Assembly: GCA_963664605.1 (NCBI GenBank)
Contig: OY761536.1
Span: 3,534,001-3,598,000 of the forward strand
Direction: 5' to 3'
Origin: JAHOYW01 sp963664605
GTDB taxonomy: Bacteria; Verrucomicrobiota; Lentisphaeria; Victivallales; Victivallaceae
Length of the DNA stretch: 64,000 bases
Below are positions 1 to 8,916 of this stretch, piece after piece (the first letter of the stretch is position 1; each line of letters opens with the position of its first letter). The translations under genes and the position numbers were made by a program. Below the pieces are notes generated by a model. It searched no databases, was not told where the DNA came from, and saw only the letters and a program-made list of their open reading frames with translations.

Positions 1-565
1 CTTCAATCACCGGGTAATGTGAGATTAAAATCCTCGGCTTCTTTTTTTCCTTGGAACAATGTTCAAGCAGAAATTTATTCGTTTCCGGTTTTACAAAGCC
101 CCATGAGCAAAGCAGATTTGAAGGATAGCTGTTATTCACCACCAGAAACTCGCATTCCCCGAAATCAAGCGCGACAGGGAGAGCGTCAAAAGTGTAACGT
201 CCCCGCGTAAACCACGAAACCATTTCATGCATTGCCTTAACACAGTTCGCCCTTTTTACATAATAGTCATGGTTGCCGGGAACATACAATACCGGTATTT
301 TTGAATCCCTCAGCGGTTTTAATATCGGAATAAGCTTCGCAAATTCCCCGGGCTGGCCGGTCGAGGTCAAATCCCCGGTACAAACCGCGACATCGGGTTT
401 AGTATCAAGAATATAGTTAACAGCATGCTGCAGGCGTTCTATATTAAATACAAACTGCCGCCGGAAACAATAATTAAAAACCCCGACCCAGCGTTTATCA
501 AGATAAGCCATCCAGTCTTCAGCAGGGCCGCCGGCGTGAGGATCAGAAAAATGTATAATCTTCAT
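1..565 (-). CDS. Metallophosphoesterase, calcineurin-like (3' end cut by window edge)
   Basis: Open reading frame that starts with ATG at 565 and runs off the left edge, so only about 188 N-terminal residues are visible. Metal-binding motifs of the calcineurin-like phosphoesterase family appear in order: SDPH near residue 7, GDLTSTG near 68, GNHDYY near 96, and SHYP close to the edge. These ligate the two-metal centre of enzymes that hydrolyse phosphomono- or phosphodiesters. No signal peptide is seen, so it is probably cytoplasmic. The start codon is the first in frame and gives the beta strand before SDPH its normal length. The substrate cannot be told. It lies 26 bp downstream of the MarR gene stop codon side and may share its transcript. 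Confidence 0.85.
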   Translation of the reverse strand, partial: MKIIHFSDPHAGGPAEDWMAYLDKRWVGVFNYCFRRQFVFNIERLQHAVNYILDTKPDVAVCTGDLTSTGQPGEFAKLIPILKPLRDSKIPVLYVPGNHDYYVKRANCVKAMHEMVSWFTRGRYTFDALPVALDFGECEFLVVNNSYPSNLLCSWGFVKPETNKFLLEHCSKEKKKPRILISHYPVIE

Positions 566-590
566 AGATTCAATTAATTTACTTTTTAGT

Positions 591-1073
591 TTAAATTTCC
601 CCGGAAATCAAGTTTGGCGAAGCATCAACTTTTTCCAGCTCCATCATTTTCACCACTTTTTCAAGTGCCTCCGTTATTGTTGCCTGTTCTGTTTCAGCTA
701 ACTTGCTGAATTCAGAAGATAGTTTATCCTGGAGTAAAGACGGAGCTTTCTTCACCAGGCTTTTACCCATATCCGTCATATGCAAATAGACCTTACGGCG
801 GTCTTCTGATGAACGCTGCCTTATAAGGCATTTTTTAATTTCCAGACGGTCGACAATTCCATTAACAGTACTTCCGCTTAAATCAACACTTTTCGTCAGT
901 TCCGACAAGGTCATTTTTTCCGCGTCGGCCAGAGTGCAAAGACAAAGAAGCTGAGGAGTTGTCAACCCCAACTGGTTATTCAGTTTTCTGGAATAAATAT
1001 CTACAGCTCTGATGATACGGCGCAAGGCGCAAAGCAGGCGGTATTCACCATCGGGTAAAATTTTATTATCCAT
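591..1073 (-). CDS. MarR family transcriptional regulator
   Basis: About 160 residues, the usual MarR length. The winged-helix core is readable: TTPQLLCLCTLADAEKMTLSEL, then the recognition helix region LSGSTVNGIVDRLEIKKCLIR, then the wing RQRSSEDRRKVYLHMTDMG with the family's conserved D-R-R. MarR proteins are dimeric DNA-binding repressors, often relieved by small ligands. ATG at 1073 is taken as the start; an in-frame TTG directly before it (1076) is a possible alternative. The gene follows the acetyltransferase ablB on the same strand, separated by 130 bp that hold an inverted repeat, so it probably has its own, autoregulated promoter. Whether it also controls the beta-lysine operon is inference only. 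Confidence 0.9.
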   Translation of the reverse strand: MDNKILPDGEYRLLCALRRIIRAVDIYSRKLNNQLGLTTPQLLCLCTLADAEKMTLSELTKSVDLSGSTVNGIVDRLEIKKCLIRQRSSEDRRKVYLHMTDMGKSLVKKAPSLLQDKLSSEFSKLAETEQATITEALEKVVKMMELEKVDASPNLISGEI

Positions 1074-1088
1074 CAAATTATTACCTTA

Positions 1089-1128
1089 ATATATTAGTGT
1101 ACAATAAAAGACTAATATATCACTAATA
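1089..1128. promoter_or_regulatory. Candidate MarR operator (three half-sites)
   Basis: Upstream of the MarR gene, ATATATTAGT (1089-1098) and ACTAATATAT (1111-1120) form a perfect 10-bp inverted repeat with a 12-bp spacer. A further half-site CACTAATA (1121-1128) mirrors TATTAGTG at 1092-1099. Such palindromes beside a MarR gene are usually autoregulatory operators. Binding is inferred, not shown. Confidence 0.55.
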
Positions 1129-1208
1129 CAATATATTTACCAATTCGTTTAGTAAAAAGAGTGGCGGCTTTATTGATGCTAAGAAAGGGCTGCGCGGCAC
1201 GGGATAAT

Positions 1209-2054
1209 TTAAAGCTGTTTATACCAGACATTCATGCTCTCGATCTTTCCCGATATATTCGTATTGTTTATAAGCCTTCCGCCAAATAAATATCCAGTTC
1301 TGGCAAAAGTAATATTCATACCAGGGGAAGCCGCCCGCGCAATAGTATATGCCGTCTTAATGCCTTCTGTTTTCACTTGCTTCTCCATACGCTGGAGCAA
1401 ATGCACGCTGAGGCTGTTTCCACGCCATTCCGGCAAGGTGGCGAAATCTGTCATTTCCGCGTTTAAATCCGTATTGTCTTTTTCCGCGGAGGACAACGCA
1501 ATAATTTTGTTATCCGTTTCCACACAGAAATAATCAATATTATCCTTCATTGTCTTTAAAATATATTCATCCTCATGGATCGGGAAAGGATATGATGAAA
1601 ACACTTTTTTATATATTTCGACCATGCGACCAACGTCTTCCGGGGTGCAGGGGCGAATAAGGAAACGTTCAGAATCCATAACCGGGGTTTGCTTTTTGTC
1701 AGCATCAAAAGTCAATACAATATTTTTCACATAAAGATCGGCTTTGTCTTCATTAGTCCTTGCCTCATCAAGATAAAAAGCTAAAAATACTCCAGTGTCC
1801 GAATTACACAGTTCCGGGACAGACGCTTCAAGCTGATATCCTGCTCCAATAAAGCGATTTGCTTTTTTTAAAGGCAGCTTAGCGAATATTTTGCTGTACT
1901 TATTTTTTTTCGCCATTGAGATAAGCATATCCGGCAGGTCATCCGGATAATCCCCGGCAACTTTCATTAAATATATGCGGTCATTATAATGTCCATGCTG
2001 GATAACAGAACCGCACGGAAGTTTTTCTATATGGTCAAATTTATTACATTTCAA
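1209..2054 (-). CDS. ablB: Putative beta-lysine N6-acetyltransferase
   Basis: 281 residues with a C-terminal GNAT fold (about residues 130-281: RPCTPEDVGRMVEIYKKVF, then the acetyl-CoA loop region PEWRGNSLSVHLLQRME near 210). AblB acetylates the epsilon-amino group of beta-lysine made by lysine 2,3-aminomutase, giving N-epsilon-acetyl-beta-lysine, a compatible solute known from methanogens and some bacteria. Identification rests on size, the N-terminal extension typical of this branch, and the ablA homologue three genes upstream. The likely start is TTG at 2054, about ten bases after AAGGA; the ATG overlapping it is followed directly by a stop codon in its own frame. It begins 5 bp after the ABC ATPase stop, so the four genes read as one operon. 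Confidence 0.8.
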   Translation of the reverse strand: MKCNKFDHIEKLPCGSVIQHGHYNDRIYLMKVAGDYPDDLPDMLISMAKKNKYSKIFAKLPLKKANRFIGAGYQLEASVPELCNSDTGVFLAFYLDEARTNEDKADLYVKNIVLTFDADKKQTPVMDSERFLIRPCTPEDVGRMVEIYKKVFSSYPFPIHEDEYILKTMKDNIDYFCVETDNKIIALSSAEKDNTDLNAEMTDFATLPEWRGNSLSVHLLQRMEKQVKTEGIKTAYTIARAASPGMNITFARTGYLFGGRLINNTNISGKIESMNVWYKQL

Positions 2055-2059
2055 AACAA

Positions 2060-2746
2060 TTATTTCCTTTTCAAGTTTGATAAAATTTCACGAATACTGC
2101 CGGAATCCTGAATCTGTCCGTTTTCCATAAATATTCCGTTTTTCGCCACATTTTCAGCAAAAGGCAAATCGTGAGTTACAATAATAAAACTGGTATCCGC
2201 TTTTAATTCACGCAGCCACAGGGCAAATTCCTCTGTAATCTTAACATCAAGCGCGCTGGTTGGCTCATCCAGGAGCATAACCTTAGGTTTAAGCATAAGT
2301 CCGCGCGCAATAGCCACACGTTGAGCTTGTCCGCCGCTGACTTGAGCCGGATAATTATCCGCCAGCTCAATGATTTCCAAACGTTCAAGCATATCCGTAG
2401 CTTCCTGTTCCGCGTCATGTTGTGAATATCCTTGCAGGCGACAGGGAGCCAAAGTCATGTTTTCCAAAATCGTCATATGGGGAAACAGGTTCAAACGCTG
2501 AAAAACCACTCCAAGCAAGTTTCTCAAACGTTTTTCACTCATATCAGAAAGTCTGGTATCATCCCAGAATATTTCCCCTTTCTGAGCTTCTAAAAATCCT
2601 GCTATGCAATTGAGTAAAGTGGTTTTTCCTGAACCGGACAATCCCATTATCGCGAAAATATGCTCTTCCGGGAAAGAAACTGTAATGTCTTTGAGAGCCT
2701 GGGTCCCGTCCCCGTAAGTGTAGGATAAGTTTTTAATTTTAATCAT
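2060..2746 (-). CDS. Polar amino-acid ABC transporter, ATP-binding protein
   Basis: About 228 residues. Walker A GLSGSGKTT (near residue 37-45), Q-loop VVFQRLNLFPHMT, signature VSGGQAQRVAIARGL (near 138) and Walker B VMLLDEPTSALD (near 158) are all intact, and the overall pattern is that of the GlnQ/HisP group. It would drive uptake through the fused binding protein-permease encoded just upstream. ATG at 2746 follows AAAGGA at a good distance; an in-frame TTG at 2752 is less likely. The start lies inside the end of the permease gene (8-bp overlap), which points to translational coupling. Confidence 0.92.
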   Translation of the reverse strand: MIKIKNLSYTYGDGTQALKDITVSFPEEHIFAIMGLSGSGKTTLLNCIAGFLEAQKGEIFWDDTRLSDMSEKRLRNLLGVVFQRLNLFPHMTILENMTLAPCRLQGYSQHDAEQEATDMLERLEIIELADNYPAQVSGGQAQRVAIARGLMLKPKVMLLDEPTSALDVKITEEFALWLRELKADTSFIIVTHDLPFAENVAKNGIFMENGQIQDSGSIREILSNLKRK

Positions 2747-4163
2747 TATCAAATCCTTTTGCTTTTATCCTTTTTTCCATATTACCCGCTATCTTCATCA
2801 AAGGGAAAGTCACCATAAAGAAGAAAAGCGCCGCAATCAGATAATATTTCTGCGGTTCAAAGGTGACGCTGATAATTGATTGCGCTTCCCGTATCAGCTC
2901 CGGTATGGAAATCACAGATACCAAAGCAGTATCTTTTATCAAAGCGACCACACTATTCATCAAAGTAGGCAAGGCAATCCTGAATGCCTGAGGCCATATA
3001 ACAAAACGGAAACGGTCCAAAGCGGACAACCCAAGCGCCCTCGCAGCCAGATTCTGACCGGGGTCAACACTGATCAACCCGGACCTGACTGCTTCAGCCA
3101 TATAAGCCATGGCGCATACGCCCAAAGTCAAGATCGCCGCCGGGAACGGTTTTAAGCCCAGCCCCAGCCAGACAAAGAGCAGTTGGATCAGAACAGGAGT
3201 TCCCCTTATTAAGTCAATAACCCCGCGGACAATAAAACTTGGAACCAGCCATAATCCGTCTTTATGAACAAGCAGCAAACCCGCAGGCACAGCCAGCAAA
3301 AAGCCGATTATGATGGAACTGAACGCAATAAGCAAGGTTACTGAAAAGCCCTTTAGCAACTTTCCAAGCTTTATGGCGAATGTCATTTCTCCTGATTTTG
3401 TGTTAACAGGATTACTGAGCCCGAAATATTTATCATTTATTTTTTTCAAGGTTCCGTCTGCTTTTAACTCAAGAATAGCCTGATTTATCTGCTTCAGCAG
3501 CATAGCTCGGTTTTTACAAACCGGAATCCCTATTTTTTCAGAGTAAAGCATTCCACCGATCGGAACAAACGGGCGGTCAGCTTTCTTGATCTGCCATGCC
3601 CCTACCAGACGGTCAGTAACAAAACCTGAAATCCTGTGCTGTTCCAGCATTTCAAATATCTCAACAGACGACTTGAAGGTGACAACTTCGATTCCGGGAT
3701 AATTCTTTTCCAGAAACTGCTGATATGTTTCCCCGAGAACCACGGCAATACGCTTGCCGGCACATTCATCAATAGAGTAAATCTTGTCCGGATTATCCCG
3801 ATGTATAAAGAGCTGCGCGCCGGAATTATAATAAGGTATAGAAAAATTAACCTTTTTCTGCCGCGCCGGAGTAATTGCCATGGAACCGATAATCGCGTCA
3901 TATTTTTTTGCCAGAAGCCCGGCAAGAATACCATCCCATTCCGTAGCTATTATTTTTGAGCGCATGCCTATACGTTTAGCGATCGCGCGCGATACGTCAA
4001 CGTCAAACCCCGCCAGTTTACCGGAATTGTCATAATAACTGAATGGGGGGAATTTCCCAGTCAGGGCAGTGGTAAATTCTTTTTCAGCAGCCAGCAGTCC
4101 CGGCGAAAAAACGTACAAAAGAAATACCACAGCTATTTTATTTATCAAAAGTCGAAACTGCAT
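2739..4163 (-). CDS. Amino-acid ABC transporter, solute-binding domain fused to permease
   Basis: 474 residues combining two transporter subunits. A signal peptide (to about LLAAE, residue 26) leads a bacterial extracellular solute-binding family 3 domain (FTTALTGKFPPFSYYDNSGKLAGFDVDV, to about residue 245). It is followed by a His/Gln/Arg-type inner-membrane permease with several hydrophobic segments and the EAVRSG...LG...RF..VIWPQA loop that contacts the ATPase. Fusion of the binding protein to the permease is known in glutamine-type transporters. Within this operon the plausible substrate is lysine or a related osmolyte, but the specificity is inferred only from context. The start ATG shares one base with the stop codon of the lysine aminomutase gene, with AAAGGAG inside that gene. 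Confidence 0.9.
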   Translation of the reverse strand: MQFRLLINKIAVVFLLYVFSPGLLAAEKEFTTALTGKFPPFSYYDNSGKLAGFDVDVSRAIAKRIGMRSKIIATEWDGILAGLLAKKYDAIIGSMAITPARQKKVNFSIPYYNSGAQLFIHRDNPDKIYSIDECAGKRIAVVLGETYQQFLEKNYPGIEVVTFKSSVEIFEMLEQHRISGFVTDRLVGAWQIKKADRPFVPIGGMLYSEKIGIPVCKNRAMLLKQINQAILELKADGTLKKINDKYFGLSNPVNTKSGEMTFAIKLGKLLKGFSVTLLIAFSSIIIGFLLAVPAGLLLVHKDGLWLVPSFIVRGVIDLIRGTPVLIQLLFVWLGLGLKPFPAAILTLGVCAMAYMAEAVRSGLISVDPGQNLAARALGLSALDRFRFVIWPQAFRIALPTLMNSVVALIKDTALVSVISIPELIREAQSIISVTFEPQKYYLIAALFFFMVTFPLMKIAGNMEKRIKAKGFDND

Positions 4164-5461
4164 CAGTTTCTCCTTTCATGGCGCGAATTATTTTCGGGAA
4201 CCAGAGAAATGGTCTCACTATAATCAGCCAGCAGTTTTTCTATCCCGACGGAACGCCGTTCATCCGCTTCCTCCAGCGGCAAATGCAAGTCGCATTTATC
4301 ACATTTACGATCGCAGAAATTAGGTTCATAGGAATCAGGTTCCTTATAAGTAGTTATTACCCCCTCGTAATTCCGCAGTACAACCTTGTTTGTCGACCAC
4401 GAAATAAGATAATTCGGCATAACAGGGATTTTTCCTCCGCCGCCGGGGGCGTCGATTACGTAGGTCGGCACACAGAAACCGCTTGTATGACCGATAAGGC
4501 TTTCCAGAATTTCAATACCTTTGCCTACCGGAGTCCTGAAATGGGTCAAACCTTCGGACAAGTCACATTGATACAAATAATACGGCCTTACCCGGTTGGC
4601 TACAAGCTTATGAACCAGCGAACGCATTATTCGCGGACAGTCATTCACGCCCGCGAGAAGTACGGACTGATTGCCCAGCGGAATACCCGCGTCCGCGAGT
4701 TTCCTTAATGCTCTCTTAGACGAATTAGTTATCTCGCGTGAATGGTTAAAATGCGTATTTATCCACAAAGGGTGATGTTTTTTGAGCATATCTACTAACT
4801 CATCGGTAATTCTGTGCGGTAGTACGACCGGGGTCCTTGTGCCGATTCTAATCACCTCTATGTGGTCGATAGACCTCAACTCTGTTAAAATCCAATCCAA
4901 ATATTCTGTAGAGAGCAGAAAAGGGTCACCACCGCTCAAAAGGACATCTCTTATTTGTGTATTCCGGCGTATATATTCAATCCCTTGCGAGATTTCATCT
5001 TTACAGGGAATATTGTCTTTATCCCCGACCCGTCGTTTCCGGGTACAGTGACGGCAATACATCGCACAGGTATTGCTGACTAGAAACAACACCCGGTCAG
5101 GATAACGGTGAGTAATTCCGGGAACCGGGCTGTCTTCATCTTCATGCAGCGGATCACTCATATCATCGTCTTGAATATCCAGCTCATTTATTACGGGGAA
5201 ACATTGTTTGAATATCGGATCATTTTCCAAATTATCAGTATCTATCAATGACAGATAATAGGGAGTTATCGACATCGGGAATTTCTTTGATATTTTTTTG
5301 AATGACTCCCGGATTATGAAAGGAAGCTTAATATCCAGAAGCTGTTCAAATGTTTCCAGGTCACGTATACAGTGCTTTACCTGCCAGCGCCAGTTATTCC
5401 AGTTGTCTTTGTGGGTTCCGTCTATCTCTTTTAATATTTGTTTTTGTTTTTGGGTAATCAT
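4163..5461 (-). CDS. ablA: L-lysine 2,3-aminomutase (beta-lysine synthesis)
   Basis: 432 residues, close to the family's usual length. A radical SAM cluster motif C-X3-C-X2-C is at C132, C136 and C139 (CAMYCRHC). The PLP-binding lysine is in the glycine-rich stretch APGGGGK (K344). C275 and the C-terminal group C383, C387, C390 match the zinc site of clostridial lysine aminomutase. The enzyme moves the alpha-amino group of L-lysine to the beta carbon using a 5'-deoxyadenosyl radical. With ablB downstream this gives N-epsilon-acetyl-beta-lysine, a compatible solute, rather than lysine fermentation. First gene of the operon; 200 bp of A+T-rich sequence lie upstream. Confidence 0.93.
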   Translation of the reverse strand: MITQKQKQILKEIDGTHKDNWNNWRWQVKHCIRDLETFEQLLDIKLPFIIRESFKKISKKFPMSITPYYLSLIDTDNLENDPIFKQCFPVINELDIQDDDMSDPLHEDEDSPVPGITHRYPDRVLFLVSNTCAMYCRHCTRKRRVGDKDNIPCKDEISQGIEYIRRNTQIRDVLLSGGDPFLLSTEYLDWILTELRSIDHIEVIRIGTRTPVVLPHRITDELVDMLKKHHPLWINTHFNHSREITNSSKRALRKLADAGIPLGNQSVLLAGVNDCPRIMRSLVHKLVANRVRPYYLYQCDLSEGLTHFRTPVGKGIEILESLIGHTSGFCVPTYVIDAPGGGGKIPVMPNYLISWSTNKVVLRNYEGVITTYKEPDSYEPNFCDRKCDKCDLHLPLEEADERRSVGIEKLLADYSETISLVPENNSRHERRN

Positions 5462-5662
5462 TATCCAGGGTTCTGTTAATTAATCTTATTGAAATAATTC
5501 GTTCACTAATTAATCTATCACGAAATAACCATATTTCAAGTAAGACGAATAAAATACCCCCTTTCTCAGAGGATAAACTAAAAAAGAAGACGGATAATTA
5601 TGCTGCGGCAGCAGCCTGAAAAAAGCTTATTTCAGTAAAAGCTATAAAAAACTTTTACAGTT

Positions 5663-6508
5663 CTATACAAAAGTGACCAGTACCAGCTCACGGCGGCATG
5701 ACAGCCTGAAAGGAAGAGTTGAACATCCCATGCCGGCTGAAACGATCATGTGAGTTTTTTTGGTGTTTATGAAGTGTCCATAATCAAATCTGCGCCAGTA
5801 ACGCGATGAAGTCAGCAAAGCGCCTAGAAACGGCAGCCTGATTTGTCCGCCGTGCGTATGTCCGGATAAAGCCAGACTGCTTTGCTTTAATATTTTATTA
5901 GTGCTTATATGAATAAAAGCATCGGGGCTATGCGCCAGGAAAATGACTTCCTTGTCATCTGGTATATCATGCGGCCTCGCCGCACGTCCTTTTCTGAGGT
6001 CGTCAGTACCGTAAAAGAAAAATTCATCCAGTTCGATCCCGTCATTAACCAGTAATTCAAATCCGGAATCCTTGAAAAAAGCTCTCCAGTCCTTTGATTT
6101 CAGCCAGCGTTTGGAATATTCCCAGTTACCAAGGACTGCGAGTTTTTGAGCTTTTTCAGGTAAGGTCTTTAGAAAGTCACGAACTACAGGTAAAGTTGAA
6201 GAGTAGCTTACCACGTCACCGCCATAAACAATATAATCCGGCTGAATCTGCTTGATGAATTCAGAACTCTCCTCCAGGGATTTTTCCTCAACTTCCCAAC
6301 TGCCGCTGAAATGCAGATCGGAAAACCACAATATTTTTTTGCCTTTGTTAACTGAAAGTTTAGCGGGAACCTCATACTTAACCACATCCACCGCTTCCCC
6401 TAGACGAACCAGCTTGCGGTCATTGTATGAGCTTACGCGCCGCCACCCCTTTGCGCGGTGCGTAAACTTTTCCCTGGCAAAATCAACGCCTAAAAAAACA
6501 GTGCTCAC
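5663..6508 (-). CDS. Metallophosphoesterase (YkuE-like)
   Basis: 281 residues with the calcineurin-like motifs FSDLHFSG (near 62), GGDVVSYSS (near 97), a variant third motif GNWEY where GNHE is usual (near 127), and the terminal SGHTHGGQIRLPF (near 217). The last motif and size match the YkuE/membrane-associated phosphoesterase group, although no strong transmembrane segment is seen here. Substrate unknown. The start is GTG at 6508, only 3 bp beyond the stop of the GreA-domain gene and with AAGGA overlapping that gene's end, so the two are probably co-transcribed. Confidence 0.85.
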   Translation of the reverse strand: MSTVFLGVDFAREKFTHRAKGWRRVSSYNDRKLVRLGEAVDVVKYEVPAKLSVNKGKKILWFSDLHFSGSWEVEEKSLEESSEFIKQIQPDYIVYGGDVVSYSSTLPVVRDFLKTLPEKAQKLAVLGNWEYSKRWLKSKDWRAFFKDSGFELLVNDGIELDEFFFYGTDDLRKGRAARPHDIPDDKEVIFLAHSPDAFIHISTNKILKQSSLALSGHTHGGQIRLPFLGALLTSSRYWRRFDYGHFINTKKTHMIVSAGMGCSTLPFRLSCRRELVLVTFV

Positions 6509-6511
6509 AAA

Positions 6512-8599
6512 CTAATCCTTAAGTTTTTCAATGATAGAGGCGGGCAGTTTTTCAACTTTGGAAATCGTACATTCCGTTCCATTTGGAAGAGTAATTTTTT
6601 CTCCGGCTTTATGGTGCATCATAACCTGCCCCATTCTGGTTTTATAGGAAATAATATTTTCATCGGGATTACCGTCCCAGGCTCCGACGAGAAAATATTG
6701 TTCTTCATCACCTGAATCCAGTTTGACAGTTATTGCCGAACCGACAACGGAGTATTCCTCGACTTTGATTCCCCCAAAATCAACAGGCTGAACCAGTAAA
6801 ATATCGCGTTCCAGTTCATCCCGCCTGCGGTTAAGGTAATTACGGCGTTCCTTGGCGGCATCGTATTCGGCATTCTCACGGAAATCCCCGTGAGCACGCG
6901 CGGTTTTCAGGGCTTCGCGGTTTTCAGGAATATGGATCTTAACCAATTCATCAAGCTCCTTCAATAAAGCCTTGTGAGATTTGACGGAAGTGAATAACGG
7001 TTCGATTTTCGGAGCGGCATCCTGAGAGGCCTGCTTGCCGAGGGTGCGCTGTCCGGCGCCGTTTTCGAGATGTTCACGTAAAGCGGGAGATAAGCGCGAC
7101 AATTTAATCAAAAGGCTCTGGCGTTCGCTTCCGCTGCAAAACTTGGCGGTCTGCAAAATCGAAGTAAACACCCATACGTCCTCGCCGACAAGTTCCAGCA
7201 GATGTTCCTGGAAATCTTTTTTATCCATCAACTGCGCCTTGAGGTCCCTTTGAGCCCCGGTCCATGCCTTGGGCAGATCGTCATCACTCAAACCTTTAGC
7301 CACCTGCTCGATAGAGATCAACTGCAGCAATTCCTTGTCATGCTTTTTCCGGTTGCGCCAGATCCACAGAAGAATATCGCAGCTGCACATATGCAGGCTT
7401 TTAATAGCGTCGTACAGCAAGTCGTCATCAATTATCTCGCCAAAAGCATTTAAACAACGCAAAGGCAGGCAGGTAGTGTAGGCGGCCAGGTATTCATCCG
7501 TAAACACCAGACTCATGGCATAGGCGATATTAACGATGTGCTTCGCCTGGATAGAACCCCAGATATTCAGGGTTTCGAGATGTATTGTTTCAAGGTCTTC
7601 CGGCCAGAACGTGGCTTTGTTTACCAGCGGTTTGAAGATTGCCTTTAACTGCTCATCGTTTCCATGAGGGACAAGCAGGGAAATAGTTTCAGCCATTAAT
7701 TTTTCGTCGCGAGCCGCGACCGCCGGATTCAGGCGTTCAAAAAAGGCAGTCATTTTTTCAGCGCCGTCATCGTCAAGCTTTATTTCCGCGTCATTTTTTC
7801 CCAGGAGCACATGCAGTTCCTGCAGGCTTCGGGCTTCAAAAAACTGACGTCCTTTGGTTTTCTGCTCGCCGTTGTTACTGCTGGTAGCCCACCATGTTTT
7901 GAATTCATCACCAGTCATCACGTCAGGAACGGCGGTGGCATAAGCAATCTCTTCTATTTCCGCGTCATCCAGCGGAATAAGCGATTTGTCTTTGGCGAGA
8001 GCGCGGTAATCTGCGCCGGAAAGAGCTCCGTTTTTAACGATGCGCGCCAGTTTTCCGGCGGGGGCGCTTGATTCAAATATCTTGCCCTCGCTGAGAGCCT
8101 TTGAAAGCGGAACGGCGAAAGCGCCGCCGTTAAGAGAGTTCACCGCGACAGAAGCGGAAACCATATCAATATCATTGACTATACCCCAACGCTTCGTACT
8201 TTTGAAAAACACCTGCATATTGTTTTTCAGCTTGAGCATGTTATCGTAACGGAAAGCTATTTCGCTGAGGTTTATATCACGGTCACGCAGCCCGAGGGCG
8301 CGCAGGGAACCAAGTTTGTTAAGGTACGGAGGCAGGATTTTTTTGATAGCGTCATTCAACACTTTACGGAATATGGAATGGTCTTTAACGTCAAGCCTTG
8401 CCAGTTCCAGGCAGAATAAGGCCTGTTCTTCGGTCATGTCTTCTTCGAGGTTTTCAAAAACGAGTTCAAGTTCGTCGCCAATTTCATTATTACCGGGGTT
8501 ATCGACCTGTTTCAAAGCCGTAAGCAGTTTTCCAAGGTTTTCAGCGGAAGCGTCTTCCGCGGCGTTCATAAACAAGTCTTCAATAGCAATATCACTCAT
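6512..8599 (-). CDS. GreA/GreB-family transcript cleavage factor with long N-terminal extension
   Basis: 695 residues, against about 158 for ordinary GreA. The last 150 or so residues are a full Gre factor. A coiled-coil N-terminal domain carries ARAHGDFRENAEYDAAKERR, whose D and E at the tip are the acidic pair that Gre factors insert into the RNA polymerase secondary channel to hydrolyse backtracked RNA. A C-terminal FKBP-like domain follows (GSAITVKLDSGDEEQYFLVG, ending in LPASIIEKL). The preceding 540 residues are mostly helical, acidic and without a motif I recognise. Long Gre-domain proteins of this type occur in PVC bacteria, to my recollection. First gene of a two-gene unit with the phosphoesterase. 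Confidence 0.85.
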   Translation of the reverse strand: MSDIAIEDLFMNAAEDASAENLGKLLTALKQVDNPGNNEIGDELELVFENLEEDMTEEQALFCLELARLDVKDHSIFRKVLNDAIKKILPPYLNKLGSLRALGLRDRDINLSEIAFRYDNMLKLKNNMQVFFKSTKRWGIVNDIDMVSASVAVNSLNGGAFAVPLSKALSEGKIFESSAPAGKLARIVKNGALSGADYRALAKDKSLIPLDDAEIEEIAYATAVPDVMTGDEFKTWWATSSNNGEQKTKGRQFFEARSLQELHVLLGKNDAEIKLDDDGAEKMTAFFERLNPAVAARDEKLMAETISLLVPHGNDEQLKAIFKPLVNKATFWPEDLETIHLETLNIWGSIQAKHIVNIAYAMSLVFTDEYLAAYTTCLPLRCLNAFGEIIDDDLLYDAIKSLHMCSCDILLWIWRNRKKHDKELLQLISIEQVAKGLSDDDLPKAWTGAQRDLKAQLMDKKDFQEHLLELVGEDVWVFTSILQTAKFCSGSERQSLLIKLSRLSPALREHLENGAGQRTLGKQASQDAAPKIEPLFTSVKSHKALLKELDELVKIHIPENREALKTARAHGDFRENAEYDAAKERRNYLNRRRDELERDILLVQPVDFGGIKVEEYSVVGSAITVKLDSGDEEQYFLVGAWDGNPDENIISYKTRMGQVMMHHKAGEKITLPNGTECTISKVEKLPASIIEKLKD

Positions 8600-8850
8600 A
8601 AGTATAATCTGTATTTTATTCGGTTTTTAAATAACGTTAACGCCGCTTGAGCCGGCACGATTCTTGTATTAAAACATAAGCCTTTAATATAGAGCGCCTA
8701 CGCTTTAAATTCAAATTACGGTAAACAGAAAATTCTTATAAGTTTCAATCAACACGCCGCACACAAGTTTTTTAACATTCACAAGCCGTTAAAATTGGTT
8801 TAATGGAAATGTGTAACCGCTATCTTAATCGAAAATATTTTGGATTATAT
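8600..8850. other. Non-coding stretch between divergent genes
   Basis: About 250 bases between the start of the Gre-domain gene (minus strand) and the promoter of the small membrane protein gene (plus strand). It is A+T-rich. I see no open frame, RNA gene or repeat in it; the minus-strand promoter of the Gre-domain gene should lie here but no convincing pair of boxes was found. Confidence 0.5.
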
Positions 8851-8879
8851 TTGCCTGAACAGAATTTTTAAAGTATAAT
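8851..8879 (+). promoter_or_regulatory. Sigma-70-type promoter
   Basis: TTGCCT (8851-8856) and a consensus TATAAT (8874-8879) separated by exactly 17 bp, 38 bp upstream of the small membrane protein start codon. Confidence 0.7.
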
Positions 8880-8916
8880 AAAAATAAGCACTTATAAACC
8901 AACAGAGGAACGAATC

